From: Azospirillum thiophilum
Lineage (GTDB): Bacteria; Pseudomonadota; Alphaproteobacteria; Azospirillales; Azospirillaceae
Reading direction: 5' to 3'
Length of the DNA stretch: 64,000 nt
Assembly (NCBI RefSeq): GCF_001305595.1
Contig: NZ_CP012406.1
Location: 593,501-657,500, forward strand
The notes under the pieces: model-generated
Databases searched by the model: none
Seen by the model: the letters and a program-made list of their open reading frames with translations, nothing else
What the model was told of the DNA's origin: nothing
Translations under genes and position numbers: made by a program
Part shown: positions 38,805 to 50,355 of the stretch, in pieces
How positions within the stretch are numbered: position 1 is the first letter of the stretch
How the letters are laid out: each line of letters starts with the position of its first letter

Positions 38805-41348
38805 ATGGACATGCATCTCTCATCGAACAACGGGCCCGCCGTCGAACCTGATGCCGCCCAACCTGATGCCATCGCACCTGAGGGGGCCGCACTGCGCATC
38901 CCCGGCCCCGCGAAGGAGCGGCTGGTGGTGGTCGGCAACGGCATGGCCGGCATGAAGACGGTGGAGGAACTGCTGGCCAAGGCGCCCGGCCGCTTCGAGA
39001 TCACCGTCTTCGGGGCCGAGCCGCACCCGAACTACAACCGCATCATGCTGTCGCCGGTGCTGGCGGGGGAGAAGAGTTTCGACCAGATCGTGCTGAACAG
39101 CCGCGAGTGGTACGACGCCAACGGCATCGCGCTGCTGACCGGCGAGGCGGTGGAGGGGATCGACCGCGAGGCAAAGACTGTCGTTTCGCAGTCCGGCCGC
39201 GTCGTTCCCTATGACAGGCTGCTGATCGCCACCGGCTCGATGCCCTTCATCATCCCGGTGCCGGGCTCGACCCTGCCGGGCGTCGTCGGCTTCCGCGACC
39301 TGGCCGATGTCGACGCCATGCTGGCGGCGGCGGCGAAGGGCGGCCGTGCCGTGGTGATCGGCGGCGGCCTGCTGGGGCTGGAGGCTGCCAACGGGCTGCG
39401 GGTCAAGGGGATGGACGTCACCGTCATCCACCTGATGCCGACGCTGATGGAACGCCAGCTCGACCCGTCGGCCGGCATGCTGCTGCAACGCGAGCTGGAG
39501 CGCCGCGGCATCGCGGTGCTGACCGGGGCGGATACCGCGGAAATCGTCGGGGACGAACAGGTCCGCGCGGTGCGGCTGAAGGATGGGCGCGAGCTGCCGG
39601 CCGATATCGTCGTCATGGCGGTCGGCATCCGCCCGAACATGGCGCTGGGCAGGGCGGCCGGGCTGGAGTGCGGGCGCGGCATCCGCGTCGACGACCGCAT
39701 GCGCACCAGCGACCCGTCGATCTTCGCGGTCGGCGAATGCGTCGAGCATCGCGGCCTGACCTATGGCCTCGTTGCCCCGCTGTTCGAGATGGCGAAGGTG
39801 CTGGCCCACGACCTCGCCGGCGGAGAGGATGGCGCCTACACCGGCTCCGTCACCTCGACCAAGCTGAAGGTGACGGGGGTCGACGTGTTCTCGGCCGGCG
39901 ATTTCTCGGGCGGGGAGGGGACCGAGGAGATCCTGTTCCGCGACGCCTCCCGCGGCGTCTACAAGCGCCTCGTGCTGAAGGACAACCGGCTGCTGGGCGC
40001 CGTGCTGTACGGCGACACCAGGGACGGCGCCTGGTACGTCTCGCTGCTGAAGGACGGCGCGGACGTGTCGGCCGAGCGCGACACCATGATCTTCGGGCAG
40101 GGGTTTGGGGGGGCCGATGGCGGAGACCCCAACGCCGCGGTTGCCGCGCTGCCCGACAGTGCGGAGATCTGCGGCTGCAACGGGGTGTGCAAGGGCACCA
40201 TCGTCAAGGCGATCACCGAAAAGGGCCTGACCAGCCTGGACGAGGTCAAGGCGCACACCAAGGCCTCGGCCTCCTGCGGCGGCTGTTCGGGCACGGTCGA
40301 GGCGCTGCTGGCGGCGACGCTGGGCGACGGCTTCAAGGCCGCGCCGACGGTCAAGCCGATGTGCAAATGCACCCACCACAGCCATGACGCGGTGCGGGCA
40401 TCCATCGTGGAGCGCGGGCTGAAGACGATGGCCGAGGTGTTCCAGGCGATGGACTGGACGACGGCCGACGGCTGCGCGTCGTGCCGGCCGGCGCTGAACT
40501 ATTACCTGCTGTGTGCGTGGCCGGGCGAGTACAAGGACGACTACCAGTCGCGCTACATCAACGAGCGCGCCCACGCCAACATCCAGAAGGACGGCACCTA
40601 TTCGGTGGTGCCGCGCATGTGGGGTGGCCTGACCAGTGCTTCGGAGCTGCGCGCCATCGCCGACGTGGTCGACAAGTTCGCCATCCCGACAGTGAAGGTC
40701 ACCGGCGGCCAGCGCATCGACCTGTTCGGGGTGAAGAAGGAGGATCTGCCGGCGGTGTGGGCCGATCTGAACGCGGCCGGGATGGTGTCGGGCCACGCCT
40801 ACGCCAAGGGGCTGCGCACGGTGAAGACCTGCGTCGGGTCGGAATGGTGCCGCTTCGGCACGCAGGATTCGACCGGGCTGGGCGTGAAGCTGGAGCGGAT
40901 GACCTGGGGCACCTGGACCCCGCACAAGGTCAAGCTGGCGGTGTCCGGCTGCCCGCGCAACTGCGCCGAGGCGACCATCAAGGATCTGGGCGTGGTCTGC
41001 ATCGACAGCGGCTACGAGCTGCATGTCGGTGGCAACGGCGGCCTGCATGTCCGCGCCTGCGACCTGCTGGTCCGGGTGGCGACGGAAGAGGAGGTGCTGG
41101 AATACACCGGCGCCTTTATGCAGCTCTACCGCGAGGAGGCCCGCTACCTGGAGCGCACCGCGCCGTGGGTCGAGCGGGTCGGGCTCGACCACATCAAGGC
41201 GGCGCTGGTCGGGGATGCGGAGCGGCGGCGGGCGTTGAACGCGCGCTTCCTGTTCTCGCAGAGCTTCTCGCAGGACGACCCGTGGGCCGAGCGCGCCGCC
41301 CAGGGCGTCGACCGTCACGAATTCAAACTGCTCGCCGACGTGGGGTAA
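38805..41348 (+). CDS. nirB: Assimilatory nitrite reductase [NAD(P)H], large subunit
   Basis: An 847-residue cytoplasmic flavo-sirohaem enzyme that reduces nitrite to ammonium. An N-terminal FAD domain (VVVGNGMAGMKTVEEL; second nucleotide motif VVIGGGLLGLEAANGL) is followed by a BFD-type [2Fe-2S] region with Cys456, Cys458, Cys491 and Cys494. Then come nitrite/sulfite reductase repeats. The sirohaem/[4Fe-4S] ligands are Cys676 and Cys682 (TCVGSEWCRFG) and Cys716 and Cys720 (SGCPRNC). The first 35 residues are an extra Pro/Ala-rich N-terminus. nirD follows after six bases. Expression is probably set by the sigma-54 promoter and attenuator upstream. Confidence 0.96.
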   Translation: MDMHLSSNNGPAVEPDAAQPDAIAPEGAALRIPGPAKERLVVVGNGMAGMKTVEELLAKAPGRFEITVFGAEPHPNYNRIMLSPVLAGEKSFDQIVLNSREWYDANGIALLTGEAVEGIDREAKTVVSQSGRVVPYDRLLIATGSMPFIIPVPGSTLPGVVGFRDLADVDAMLAAAAKGGRAVVIGGGLLGLEAANGLRVKGMDVTVIHLMPTLMERQLDPSAGMLLQRELERRGIAVLTGADTAEIVGDEQVRAVRLKDGRELPADIVVMAVGIRPNMALGRAAGLECGRGIRVDDRMRTSDPSIFAVGECVEHRGLTYGLVAPLFEMAKVLAHDLAGGEDGAYTGSVTSTKLKVTGVDVFSAGDFSGGEGTEEILFRDASRGVYKRLVLKDNRLLGAVLYGDTRDGAWYVSLLKDGADVSAERDTMIFGQGFGGADGGDPNAAVAALPDSAEICGCNGVCKGTIVKAITEKGLTSLDEVKAHTKASASCGGCSGTVEALLAATLGDGFKAAPTVKPMCKCTHHSHDAVRASIVERGLKTMAEVFQAMDWTTADGCASCRPALNYYLLCAWPGEYKDDYQSRYINERAHANIQKDGTYSVVPRMWGGLTSASELRAIADVVDKFAIPTVKVTGGQRIDLFGVKKEDLPAVWADLNAAGMVSGHAYAKGLRTVKTCVGSEWCRFGTQDSTGLGVKLERMTWGTWTPHKVKLAVSGCPRNCAEATIKDLGVVCIDSGYELHVGGNGGLHVRACDLLVRVATEEEVLEYTGAFMQLYREEARYLERTAPWVERVGLDHIKAALVGDAERRRALNARFLFSQSFSQDDPWAERAAQGVDRHEFKLLADVG

Positions 41349-41354
41349 GGGATC

Positions 41355-41762
41355 ATGGACAGCATCATCATGGAAACCGCCGCTCCCGAAACCGCCATCT
41401 CGGAGATCGCTTGGACCCATGTCGGCAGCATCGACGACATCCCCGTGCTGGGCTCGCGCGTCGTCCGCACGGCGCAGGGCGACATCGCCCTGTTCCGCAC
41501 GGCGGCCGACGAGATCTTCGCGCTGGAGGATTCCTGCCCGCACAAGAACGGGCCGCTGTCCCAGGGCATCGTCCATGGCCGCCGCGTCACCTGCCCGCTG
41601 CACGGCTGGGTGATCGAGCTGGCGACCGGCGAGGCCGTCGCCCCCGACGAGGGCCGCACCGGCCATGTCCCGGTGCGGGTCGAGGGGCGCGGCGTCTCGC
41701 TGGCGCTCGGCGAGGCGAAGCTGTCGCGCGGCGGCTGCCGCAAGGCCTGCGGCCATGTTTGA
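41355..41762 (+). CDS. nirD: Nitrite reductase small subunit, Rieske-like
   Basis: A 135-residue Rieske-fold subunit that works with NirB. It keeps the full [2Fe-2S] ligand set: Cys61-x-His63 (SCPHKNGPL) and Cys80-x2-His83 (TCPLHGWVIEL). Many NirD proteins lack these residues, so this one may be redox-active. The C-terminus ends with SRGGCRKACGHV, with two more cysteines. It overlaps nasA by eight bases, so the two are translationally coupled. Confidence 0.93.
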   Translation: MDSIIMETAAPETAISEIAWTHVGSIDDIPVLGSRVVRTAQGDIALFRTAADEIFALEDSCPHKNGPLSQGIVHGRRVTCPLHGWVIELATGEAVAPDEGRTGHVPVRVEGRGVSLALGEAKLSRGGCRKACGHV

Positions 41763-44460
41763 CGGGCCCGATCCCATTGGGGGGCCTGCTTCCGGGGCCG
41801 AACGGGAGGTGAGGACGACCTGTCCCTATTGCGGGGTCGGGTGCGGGGTTGTCGCGCGGGTGGCGGCGGATGGCGCCGTCAGCGTGCGCGGCGATTCCGG
41901 CCATCCGGCCAACCGGGGCCGGCTCTGCTCCAAGGGGTCGGCGCTGGCCGAGACGCTGGTGCCGGACGGCCGCCTGCTGCATCCGGAGATCGACGGGCAG
42001 CGGGTCGGCTGGGACGAGGCGCTGGACGCGGTGGCCCGGCGCTTCTCCGACACCATCGCCACGCATGGGCCGGAGTCGGTGGCCTTCTACGTCTCGGGCC
42101 AGCTGCTGACCGAGGATTACTATGCCGCCAACAAGCTGATGAAGGGCTTCATCGGCTCGGCGAACATCGACACCAACTCGCGCCTGTGCATGGCCTCGTC
42201 GGTGGTCGGGCACAAGCGGGGGCTGGGCGCCGACGCGGTGCCGGGGGCCTACGAGGATTTCGAGTGCGCCGATCTGGTGGTGCTGGTCGGCTCCAACCTC
42301 GCCTGGTGCCATCCGGTCCTGAACCAGCGGCTGCTGGCGGCGCGGGCGGAGCGGGGAACCCGCATCGTCGTGGTCGATCCAAGGCGGACCGATTGCGTCG
42401 ATGCCGCCGACCGCCATCTGGCGCTGCAGGCGGGGACCGACGCGGTGCTGTTCAACGGGCTGCTGGCCTGGCTGGATGACCATGGCCATCGCGATGCCGG
42501 CTTCGTCGCCGCCCATGCCGACGGGGCGGAGGAGGCGCTGGCCGCCGCCCGCGCCGATGCGCCGGACGTGGCGACGGTCGCCCGCCGCTGCGGGCTGGCG
42601 GAGGCCGAGGTCGCAGCCTTCTATGCCGAGTTCGCCGCGACCGGCCGGGTCGTCACCGTCTATTCCCAGGGCGTCAACCAGTCGTCGCAGGGCAGCGACA
42701 CCGTCAACGCCATCCTGAACGTTCATTTTTTGACAGGGCGCATCGGACATCCCGGCTGCGGCCCCTTCTCGGTCACCGGTCAGCCGAACGCCATGGGCGG
42801 ACGCGAGGTCGGCGGGCTCGCCAACCAGCTCGCCGCCCATATGGGGTTCACGGCAGAGGAGGTCGAGCGGGTCGGACGTTTCTGGAAAGCGCCGTGCATT
42901 GCCGACAGGCCGGGGTTGAAGGCCGTCGATCTGTTCCGCGCCATCGAGGCCGGAACGGTGAAGGCGGTGTGGATCATGGCGACCAACCCGGCGGTCAGCA
43001 TGCCCGACGCCGGCCGTGTCCGCCGGGCGCTGGAGCGGTGCGAAACGGTGGTGGTCTCCGACTGCATCGGCGACACCGACACCGGCCGCCTCGCCCATAT
43101 CCGCCTGCCGGCGCTGGGCTGGAGCGAGAAGGACGGCACCGTCACCAACTCCGACCGGACGATTTCGCGGCAGAGGGCTTTCCGCGACGGGGCGGGGGAG
43201 GCGCGGGCCGACTGGTGGATCGTCACCCAGGTCGCCCGCCGGATGGGCTTCGCCGACGCCTTTCCGTACGAGAGCGCAGCCGAGCTGTTCCGCGAGCATG
43301 CCGCCCTGTCGGCCTTCGAGAATGACGGGGCGCGGGCCTTCGACATCGGCGCGCTCCAGGGGCTGGACGATGCCGGTTACGAGGCGCTGGCGCCCTTCCC
43401 CTGGCCCTGGCGTGCCGGGGAGGAGCCGAAGATGCGCCTGTTCGGCGACGGCCGTTTCTTCACCGGGCATGGCCGCGCCCAGATGCTGCCGGTCACCGCG
43501 AAGCCGCTGCCGCGCAGCCTGCCGGACGGGGCGCTGCTGCTCAACACGGGCCGGCTGCGCGACCAGTGGCACACCATGACCCGCACCGGCCTGTCGCCGC
43601 GCCTGTCGGCCCATGTGCCGGAACCGCGGCTGGACATCCACCCGGCCGACGCCGCGGCGCGCGGGCTGGCCGATGGCGGGTTTGCCCGCATCGTCACCGG
43701 GACGGGCGAGGCGCTGGCCCGTGTCCGCCTCACCGATGCCCAGGGCGCGGGCACGATGTTCCTGCCGATGCACTGGACCGACCGTTTCACCGGCGCCTGC
43801 GTCGTCGGCCGGCTGATCGACGACGAGGCGGTCGACCCGCTCTCCGGCCAGCCCGATCTGAAGCGGATGCCGGCGACCGTCCAGCCCTGGCGTCCCGACT
43901 GGACCGCCTTCCTGCTGAGCCGGCGTGCGCTGGAGCCGGGCCATGGCGGTTATTGGGGCGGCTACTGGGCGCGGCGCGCGGTGGCCGGCGGCCATCTGGT
44001 CGAGATGGCGGGCATCGGCGCGATTCCGGAGATCGGCGGCTGGCTGCCGGGGCTCGATCCGGCCGGGGCGGCGGTGGAGTATCGCGACGGCGCCCGCGGC
44101 AGTCTGCGGATGGCGTGGCTGGAGGGCGACCGGCTGGAGGCCTGCCTGTTCGTCGCCGCCGACGGGCGGCTGCCGCCGCGCGGCTGGCTCGCCGGGCTGC
44201 TGGAGGCGGGCGGGCTGGACGACGGTGCGCGGGCTGGGCTGCTCGCCGGCCGGGCGCCGGGGGCGCAGGCCGACGAGGGACGCATCGTCTGCGCCTGCTT
44301 CGGTGTCGGCATCAACCGGCTGATGGGCGCGATCCGCGACGGCCGGCTGACCAGCGTGGCGGAGATCGGCGCCGCGCTGAAGGCCGGCACCAATTGCGGA
44401 TCCTGCGTGCCTGAACTCAAGGAGGTGCTTCGTCATGCCCATCGGCACGAAGTGGCGTGA
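41755..44460 (+). CDS. nasA: Assimilatory nitrate reductase catalytic subunit
   Basis: A 901-residue molybdopterin (bis-MGD) enzyme that reduces nitrate to nitrite in the cytoplasm. The [4Fe-4S] ligands are Cys23, Cys26, Cys30 and Cys58. Then the Mo-bis-MGD domains follow (NIDTNSRLCMASSVVGHKR, where Cys is the likely Mo ligand; SQGVNQSSQGSDTVNAILN; FSVTGQPNAMGGREVGGLAN). A fused C-terminal BFD-type [2Fe-2S] domain carries Cys846, Cys848, Cys881 and Cys884, as in Klebsiella-type NasA. It has no signal peptide, in keeping with assimilation. It overlaps nirD by eight bases, and the cobA start lies inside its last codons. Confidence 0.95.
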   Translation: MFDGPDPIGGPASGAEREVRTTCPYCGVGCGVVARVAADGAVSVRGDSGHPANRGRLCSKGSALAETLVPDGRLLHPEIDGQRVGWDEALDAVARRFSDTIATHGPESVAFYVSGQLLTEDYYAANKLMKGFIGSANIDTNSRLCMASSVVGHKRGLGADAVPGAYEDFECADLVVLVGSNLAWCHPVLNQRLLAARAERGTRIVVVDPRRTDCVDAADRHLALQAGTDAVLFNGLLAWLDDHGHRDAGFVAAHADGAEEALAAARADAPDVATVARRCGLAEAEVAAFYAEFAATGRVVTVYSQGVNQSSQGSDTVNAILNVHFLTGRIGHPGCGPFSVTGQPNAMGGREVGGLANQLAAHMGFTAEEVERVGRFWKAPCIADRPGLKAVDLFRAIEAGTVKAVWIMATNPAVSMPDAGRVRRALERCETVVVSDCIGDTDTGRLAHIRLPALGWSEKDGTVTNSDRTISRQRAFRDGAGEARADWWIVTQVARRMGFADAFPYESAAELFREHAALSAFENDGARAFDIGALQGLDDAGYEALAPFPWPWRAGEEPKMRLFGDGRFFTGHGRAQMLPVTAKPLPRSLPDGALLLNTGRLRDQWHTMTRTGLSPRLSAHVPEPRLDIHPADAAARGLADGGFARIVTGTGEALARVRLTDAQGAGTMFLPMHWTDRFTGACVVGRLIDDEAVDPLSGQPDLKRMPATVQPWRPDWTAFLLSRRALEPGHGGYWGGYWARRAVAGGHLVEMAGIGAIPEIGGWLPGLDPAGAAVEYRDGARGSLRMAWLEGDRLEACLFVAADGRLPPRGWLAGLLEAGGLDDGARAGLLAGRAPGAQADEGRIVCACFGVGINRLMGAIRDGRLTSVAEIGAALKAGTNCGSCVPELKEVLRHAHRHEVA

Positions 44461-45463
44461 AGCTGTGATACTCCCTCTCCCCCCCGGGGAGAGGGTCGGG
44501 GTGAGGGGGACGCGCGGTGAAGCCTTCTGGGATTGGCTGCGCCCCGCATTTTCAGTGTTCGCTCGTCTTTCAGAGACGTTTTCCCCCTCACCCCAACCCT
44601 CTCCCCGGGGGGGAGAGGGGGAAAACGGCGGGGGAGGGTCAGGGTGGGGGCAGCACGGGTCCGGCACCGTCACCCTCGTCGGCGCCGGGCCCGGCGATCC
44701 CGACCTGTTGACCGTCGCGGCGGTCAAGGCGCTGGCCGCTGCCGAGGTGGTGCTCTACGACGCGCTGGTCGGTGACGGCATCCTCGACCTCGCCCACCCG
44801 AAGGCCGAGCGGATCTGCGTCGGCAAGCGCTCCGGCCGGCATTCGCTGCCGCAGGGTGAGATCAACGCGCTGATCGCCTTCCATGCCCGGCGCGGCAAGC
44901 GCGTCGTCCGGCTGAAGGGCGGCGACCCGATGGTGTTCGGCCGGGCCGGCGAGGAGATCGCGCATCTCGACAGCCTCGGCATCCCGGTGCGGGTGGTGCC
45001 GGGGATCACCGCGGCGCTGGGCTGCGCGGCCTCGGCCGGGCTGTCGCTGACCATGCGCGGGGTGTCGCGCGCCGTCACCTTCGTCACCGCCCATGGCCGC
45101 GATGGCGAGCGCTTCGAGCCGGATTGGGCGCGGCTGGCCGATCCGCAGGGCACGCTGGCGATCTATATGGGGCGCGAGCAGGCCCGCGCGGTCGGGCAGG
45201 GGCTGACCGGGGCCGGGCTGCCCGCCGCCACGCCGGTGCTGGCGGTCGAGAACGGTTGCCGGCCCGACGAGCGGCGCCAGTGGACGACGCTGGGCGAGAT
45301 GGCGGAGCAGGGGGTGGCCGCCGGCAAGGGGCCGACCCTGCTGCTGGTGGGCGAGGCGCTACGCCCGCGTCAGGTCGGGACGGCGGACGCCCTGGCCGGG
45401 ACGGCGGACGCCATTGATCTCCGCGCGCTTGGCGACCTCGGCCAGCGGTTCGATCACGACTGA
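44435..45463 (+). CDS. cobA: Uroporphyrinogen-III C-methyltransferase (SUMT)
   Basis: A 342-residue frame. The catalytic part starts at about residue 76 (GTVTLVGAGPGDPDLLTVAAVKAL) and shows RLKGGDPMVFGRAGEEI and VVPGITAALGCAASAG. SUMT makes precorrin-2, needed for the sirohaem of NirB. There is no oxidase/chelatase domain (CysG N-half), so another enzyme must finish sirohaem. The ATG at 44435 has a perfect AAGGAGGT eight bases before it. The first 75 residues are encoded by a REP-like repeat pair (44471-44627) and have no family counterpart; a GTG at 44555 is an alternative start. The last 35 codons overlap the convergent NlpC/P60 gene. Confidence 0.88.
   Translation: MPIGTKWREAVILPLPPGERVGVRGTRGEAFWDWLRPAFSVFARLSETFSPSPQPSPRGGEGENGGGGSGWGQHGSGTVTLVGAGPGDPDLLTVAAVKALAAAEVVLYDALVGDGILDLAHPKAERICVGKRSGRHSLPQGEINALIAFHARRGKRVVRLKGGDPMVFGRAGEEIAHLDSLGIPVRVVPGITAALGCAASAGLSLTMRGVSRAVTFVTAHGRDGERFEPDWARLADPQGTLAIYMGREQARAVGQGLTGAGLPAATPVLAVENGCRPDERRQWTTLGEMAEQGVAAGKGPTLLLVGEALRPRQVGTADALAGTADAIDLRALGDLGQRFDHD
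44471..44627. repeat. Inverted pair of REP-like elements at the start of cobA
   Basis: Element one, at 44471-44509, reads CTCCCTCTCC...GGGGAGAGGG then TCGGGGTGAGGGGG. Element two, at 44578-44627, is in opposite orientation: CGTTTTCCCCCTCACCCC...GGGGGAAAACG, with the arms CGTTTTCCCCCT/AGGGGGAAAACG perfectly inverted. They belong to the same family as the nrtA-nrtB repeats and are read in frame as PPGERVGVRG and SPSPQPSPRGGEG at the N-terminus of cobA. Confidence 0.8.
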
Positions 45464-46147
45464 CATGGTGAAGACGGTGGCGTGCAGCAGGTGCGCCCCG
45501 TCCAGCATCAGCCCGACATGGCCGGGGAAGAAGACGATGTCGCCGCGTTCATAGGCGACGTCCCGACCGTCGTCGGAGACCCAGGCGCCCAGCCGGTCGT
45601 CCTTGCGCTGCATGCCGCTGCTGTGGTGTGAGACGATGCCCGCCGCCGCCATCGCGGTCAGCACCAGCCCGGAACAGTCGATGCCGAAGCTGCTGCGCCC
45701 GCCCCAGACATAGGGCGTCTCCAGGAAGCGCAGCGCGGTGGCGATGTGGTCGGGCGCGGGAGGCGCCTCGACCGGCTCCAGCCAGCCGGCGAACAGCCAC
45801 AGCCCGTCGCCGACGCCGGCCCAGCCGTTTTCCGCCATGCCGTCCAGCGTCACCAGCGACCCGAAGCTGAGCGTCGCCACCGGCGGCGCCCGGTGGGTCG
45901 GCGCCGGGTGCAGGTCGGCGCGCAGCGCCCGCACGCGGTGGGTCGGGGCCACCGGCGCGGCATGGCGGGTGCCGGGCGGCAGCCAGCCGACATGCCCGTC
46001 GAACCCGTTCTCGGCGCGCAGCCAGCCGTCACGCTCCTCCAGGATGCGGAATCGCTCGCCGCGGATCATCTCGCTGGTCTGGGGAACGCCGTCGCGCGGC
46101 TCCTCCAGCAGGACGGCGTGCGGGGCGGTCAGTTGGCGGTCAGTCAT
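45359..46147 (-). CDS. NlpC/P60 family peptidoglycan hydrolase with SH3 domain
   Basis: A 262-residue protein. Two SH3-like segments (about 15-60 and 65-115) precede a C-terminal NlpC/P60 domain. The catalytic Cys is in FGIDCSGLVLTAM and the His in GHVGLMLDGAHLLHAT; VWGGRSSFGIDCSG is the usual lead-in. The family cleaves gamma-D-Glu-diaminopimelate bonds of the wall. No signal peptide is seen with the ATG at 46147 (MTDRQLTAP), as in several YkfC-type members that act on imported muropeptides. Its 3' end overlaps that of cobA by 105 bases tail to tail. Confidence 0.87.
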   Translation of the reverse strand: MTDRQLTAPHAVLLEEPRDGVPQTSEMIRGERFRILEERDGWLRAENGFDGHVGWLPPGTRHAAPVAPTHRVRALRADLHPAPTHRAPPVATLSFGSLVTLDGMAENGWAGVGDGLWLFAGWLEPVEAPPAPDHIATALRFLETPYVWGGRSSFGIDCSGLVLTAMAAAGIVSHHSSGMQRKDDRLGAWVSDDGRDVAYERGDIVFFPGHVGLMLDGAHLLHATVFTMSVVIEPLAEVAKRAEINGVRRPGQGVRRPDLTRA

Positions 46148-46374
46148 GGCGGTCGGTCGCGGTTGGGGAAAACCGGCTCGGACCATAGCTTTCGCCCCGC
46201 CGGCTTGCGAGGGATAAAGCGGGTCCGTCATTTCAACGGACATTCCGTCGTTCCGCCGGAAAACTCCGGCCCCACCGGCGCATTGGGCGGTTCTGCCCGG
46301 CGGCCCCGGCCGACATGTTTTGTGTGCGAGCGAACTCGCCAAGGCAGGAACGGCTGAACAGGGAAGCGGGAGAG

Positions 46375-47441
46375 ATGGCGATGATGAAGGTACTGGTTCT
46401 GGGCGCCGGCAAGATCGGCTCGATGATCGGCACGCTGCTGGCGGAGACCGGCGATTTCGCCGTCACCATCGGCGACCGCGACGAGGCGCTGCTGCAGCGC
46501 GCCGAACGGGCCGGGCTGCGGGTGATGCGCGTCGACGTGGAGGATCCGCAGTCGCTGCGCGCCGCCATGCACGGCCAGCGCGCGGTGCTGAGCGCCTGCC
46601 CCTTCACCCTGACCCCGGTCATCGCAACCGCCGCGGTCGCCGCTGGTGCGCATTACCTCGACCTGACCGAGGATGTCGCCGCCACCCGCAAGGTGAAGGC
46701 GCAGGCCGATACCGCCGATACGGCGCTGATCCCGCAATGCGGGCTGGCGCCGGGCTTCATCTCCATCGTCGGCCATGACCTTGCCCGCCGCTTCGACGAG
46801 CTGCACAACCTGCACCTGCGCGTCGGCGCCCTGCCGCAATATCCGACCAACGCCCTGAAATACAATCTGACCTGGAGCACCGACGGGCTGATCAACGAGT
46901 ACTGCAACCCGTGCGAGGCCATCGTCGACGGCCGCCCGCGCGAGGTCATGCCGCTGGAGGGCGACGAGCGCTTCGCCCTGGACGGCGTCGATTACGAGGC
47001 GTTCAACACCTCGGGCGGGCTGGGCTCGCTGTGCGAGACGCTGGCCGGCAAGGTGCGCAATCTCGATTACAAGACGGTGCGCTATCCCGGCCATCGCGAC
47101 ATCGTCCGCCTGCTGATCCGCGACCTGCGGCTCGGCGAGCGGCGCCACCTGCTGAAGGACGTGCTGGAAACCGCGGTGCCGCTGACGCTGCAGGACGTCG
47201 TGCTGGTGGTGGCGACCGCCACCGGCATGCAGGACGGCGAGCTGCGGCAGGAGACCTTCGCCACCAAGATCTACAGCAAGCCCATTGCCGGCCGGACCTG
47301 GAGCGCCATCCAGGTCACCACCGCCGCCGGCATCTGCGCCGTGCTCGACCTGCTGCGCGAGGGCTCGATCCCGCAGGCCGGCTTCGTCCGCCAGGAACAG
47401 GTGCCGCTGGACGCCTTCCTCGCCAACCGCTTCGGGCGGCA

Positions 47442-47454
<13 letters not shown>
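46375..47454 (+). CDS. Saccharopine dehydrogenase-family NAD(P)-dependent oxidoreductase
   Basis: A 359-residue protein with a Rossmann N-terminus (MKVLVLGAGKIGSMIGTLLA), then a Sacchrp_dh_NADP-type body: AVLSACPFTLTPVIATAAVAAGAHYLDLTED, LIPQCGLAPGFISIVGHDLA, and NLTWSTDGLINEYCNPCEAIVDG. LysDH/lysine 6-dehydrogenase and carboxynorspermidine-type enzymes share this fold, so the substrate (probably an amino acid or imino acid) is not settled. ATG 46375 or 46384 may be used; GGGAG lies just before both. Its stop overlaps the 3' end of the convergent P-type ATPase gene by 13 bases. Confidence 0.8.
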
Positions 47455-50183
<2,729 letters not shown>

Positions 50184-50355
50184 GGTTCTGTCTCCCCGGT
50201 TGCCGATGCCCATTACAACAGCGGCCGGGCGGGTGCGTCCTTAATCTGGCTCAATTCTTAACCGACGTTAAGGCCGCCCCGCCGCCCGGCCGCCAGGATG
50301 GCGGTACGGACCGGCGGACGACCCCGGCCGGAGCGGTGGATGGGAGGACGCGGTC

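Noticed and set aside
38820..41777. A 985-codon minus-strand open frame opposite nirB and nirD
   Set aside because: It mirrors the codons of nirB, has no domain likeness, and would start in the middle of nasA.
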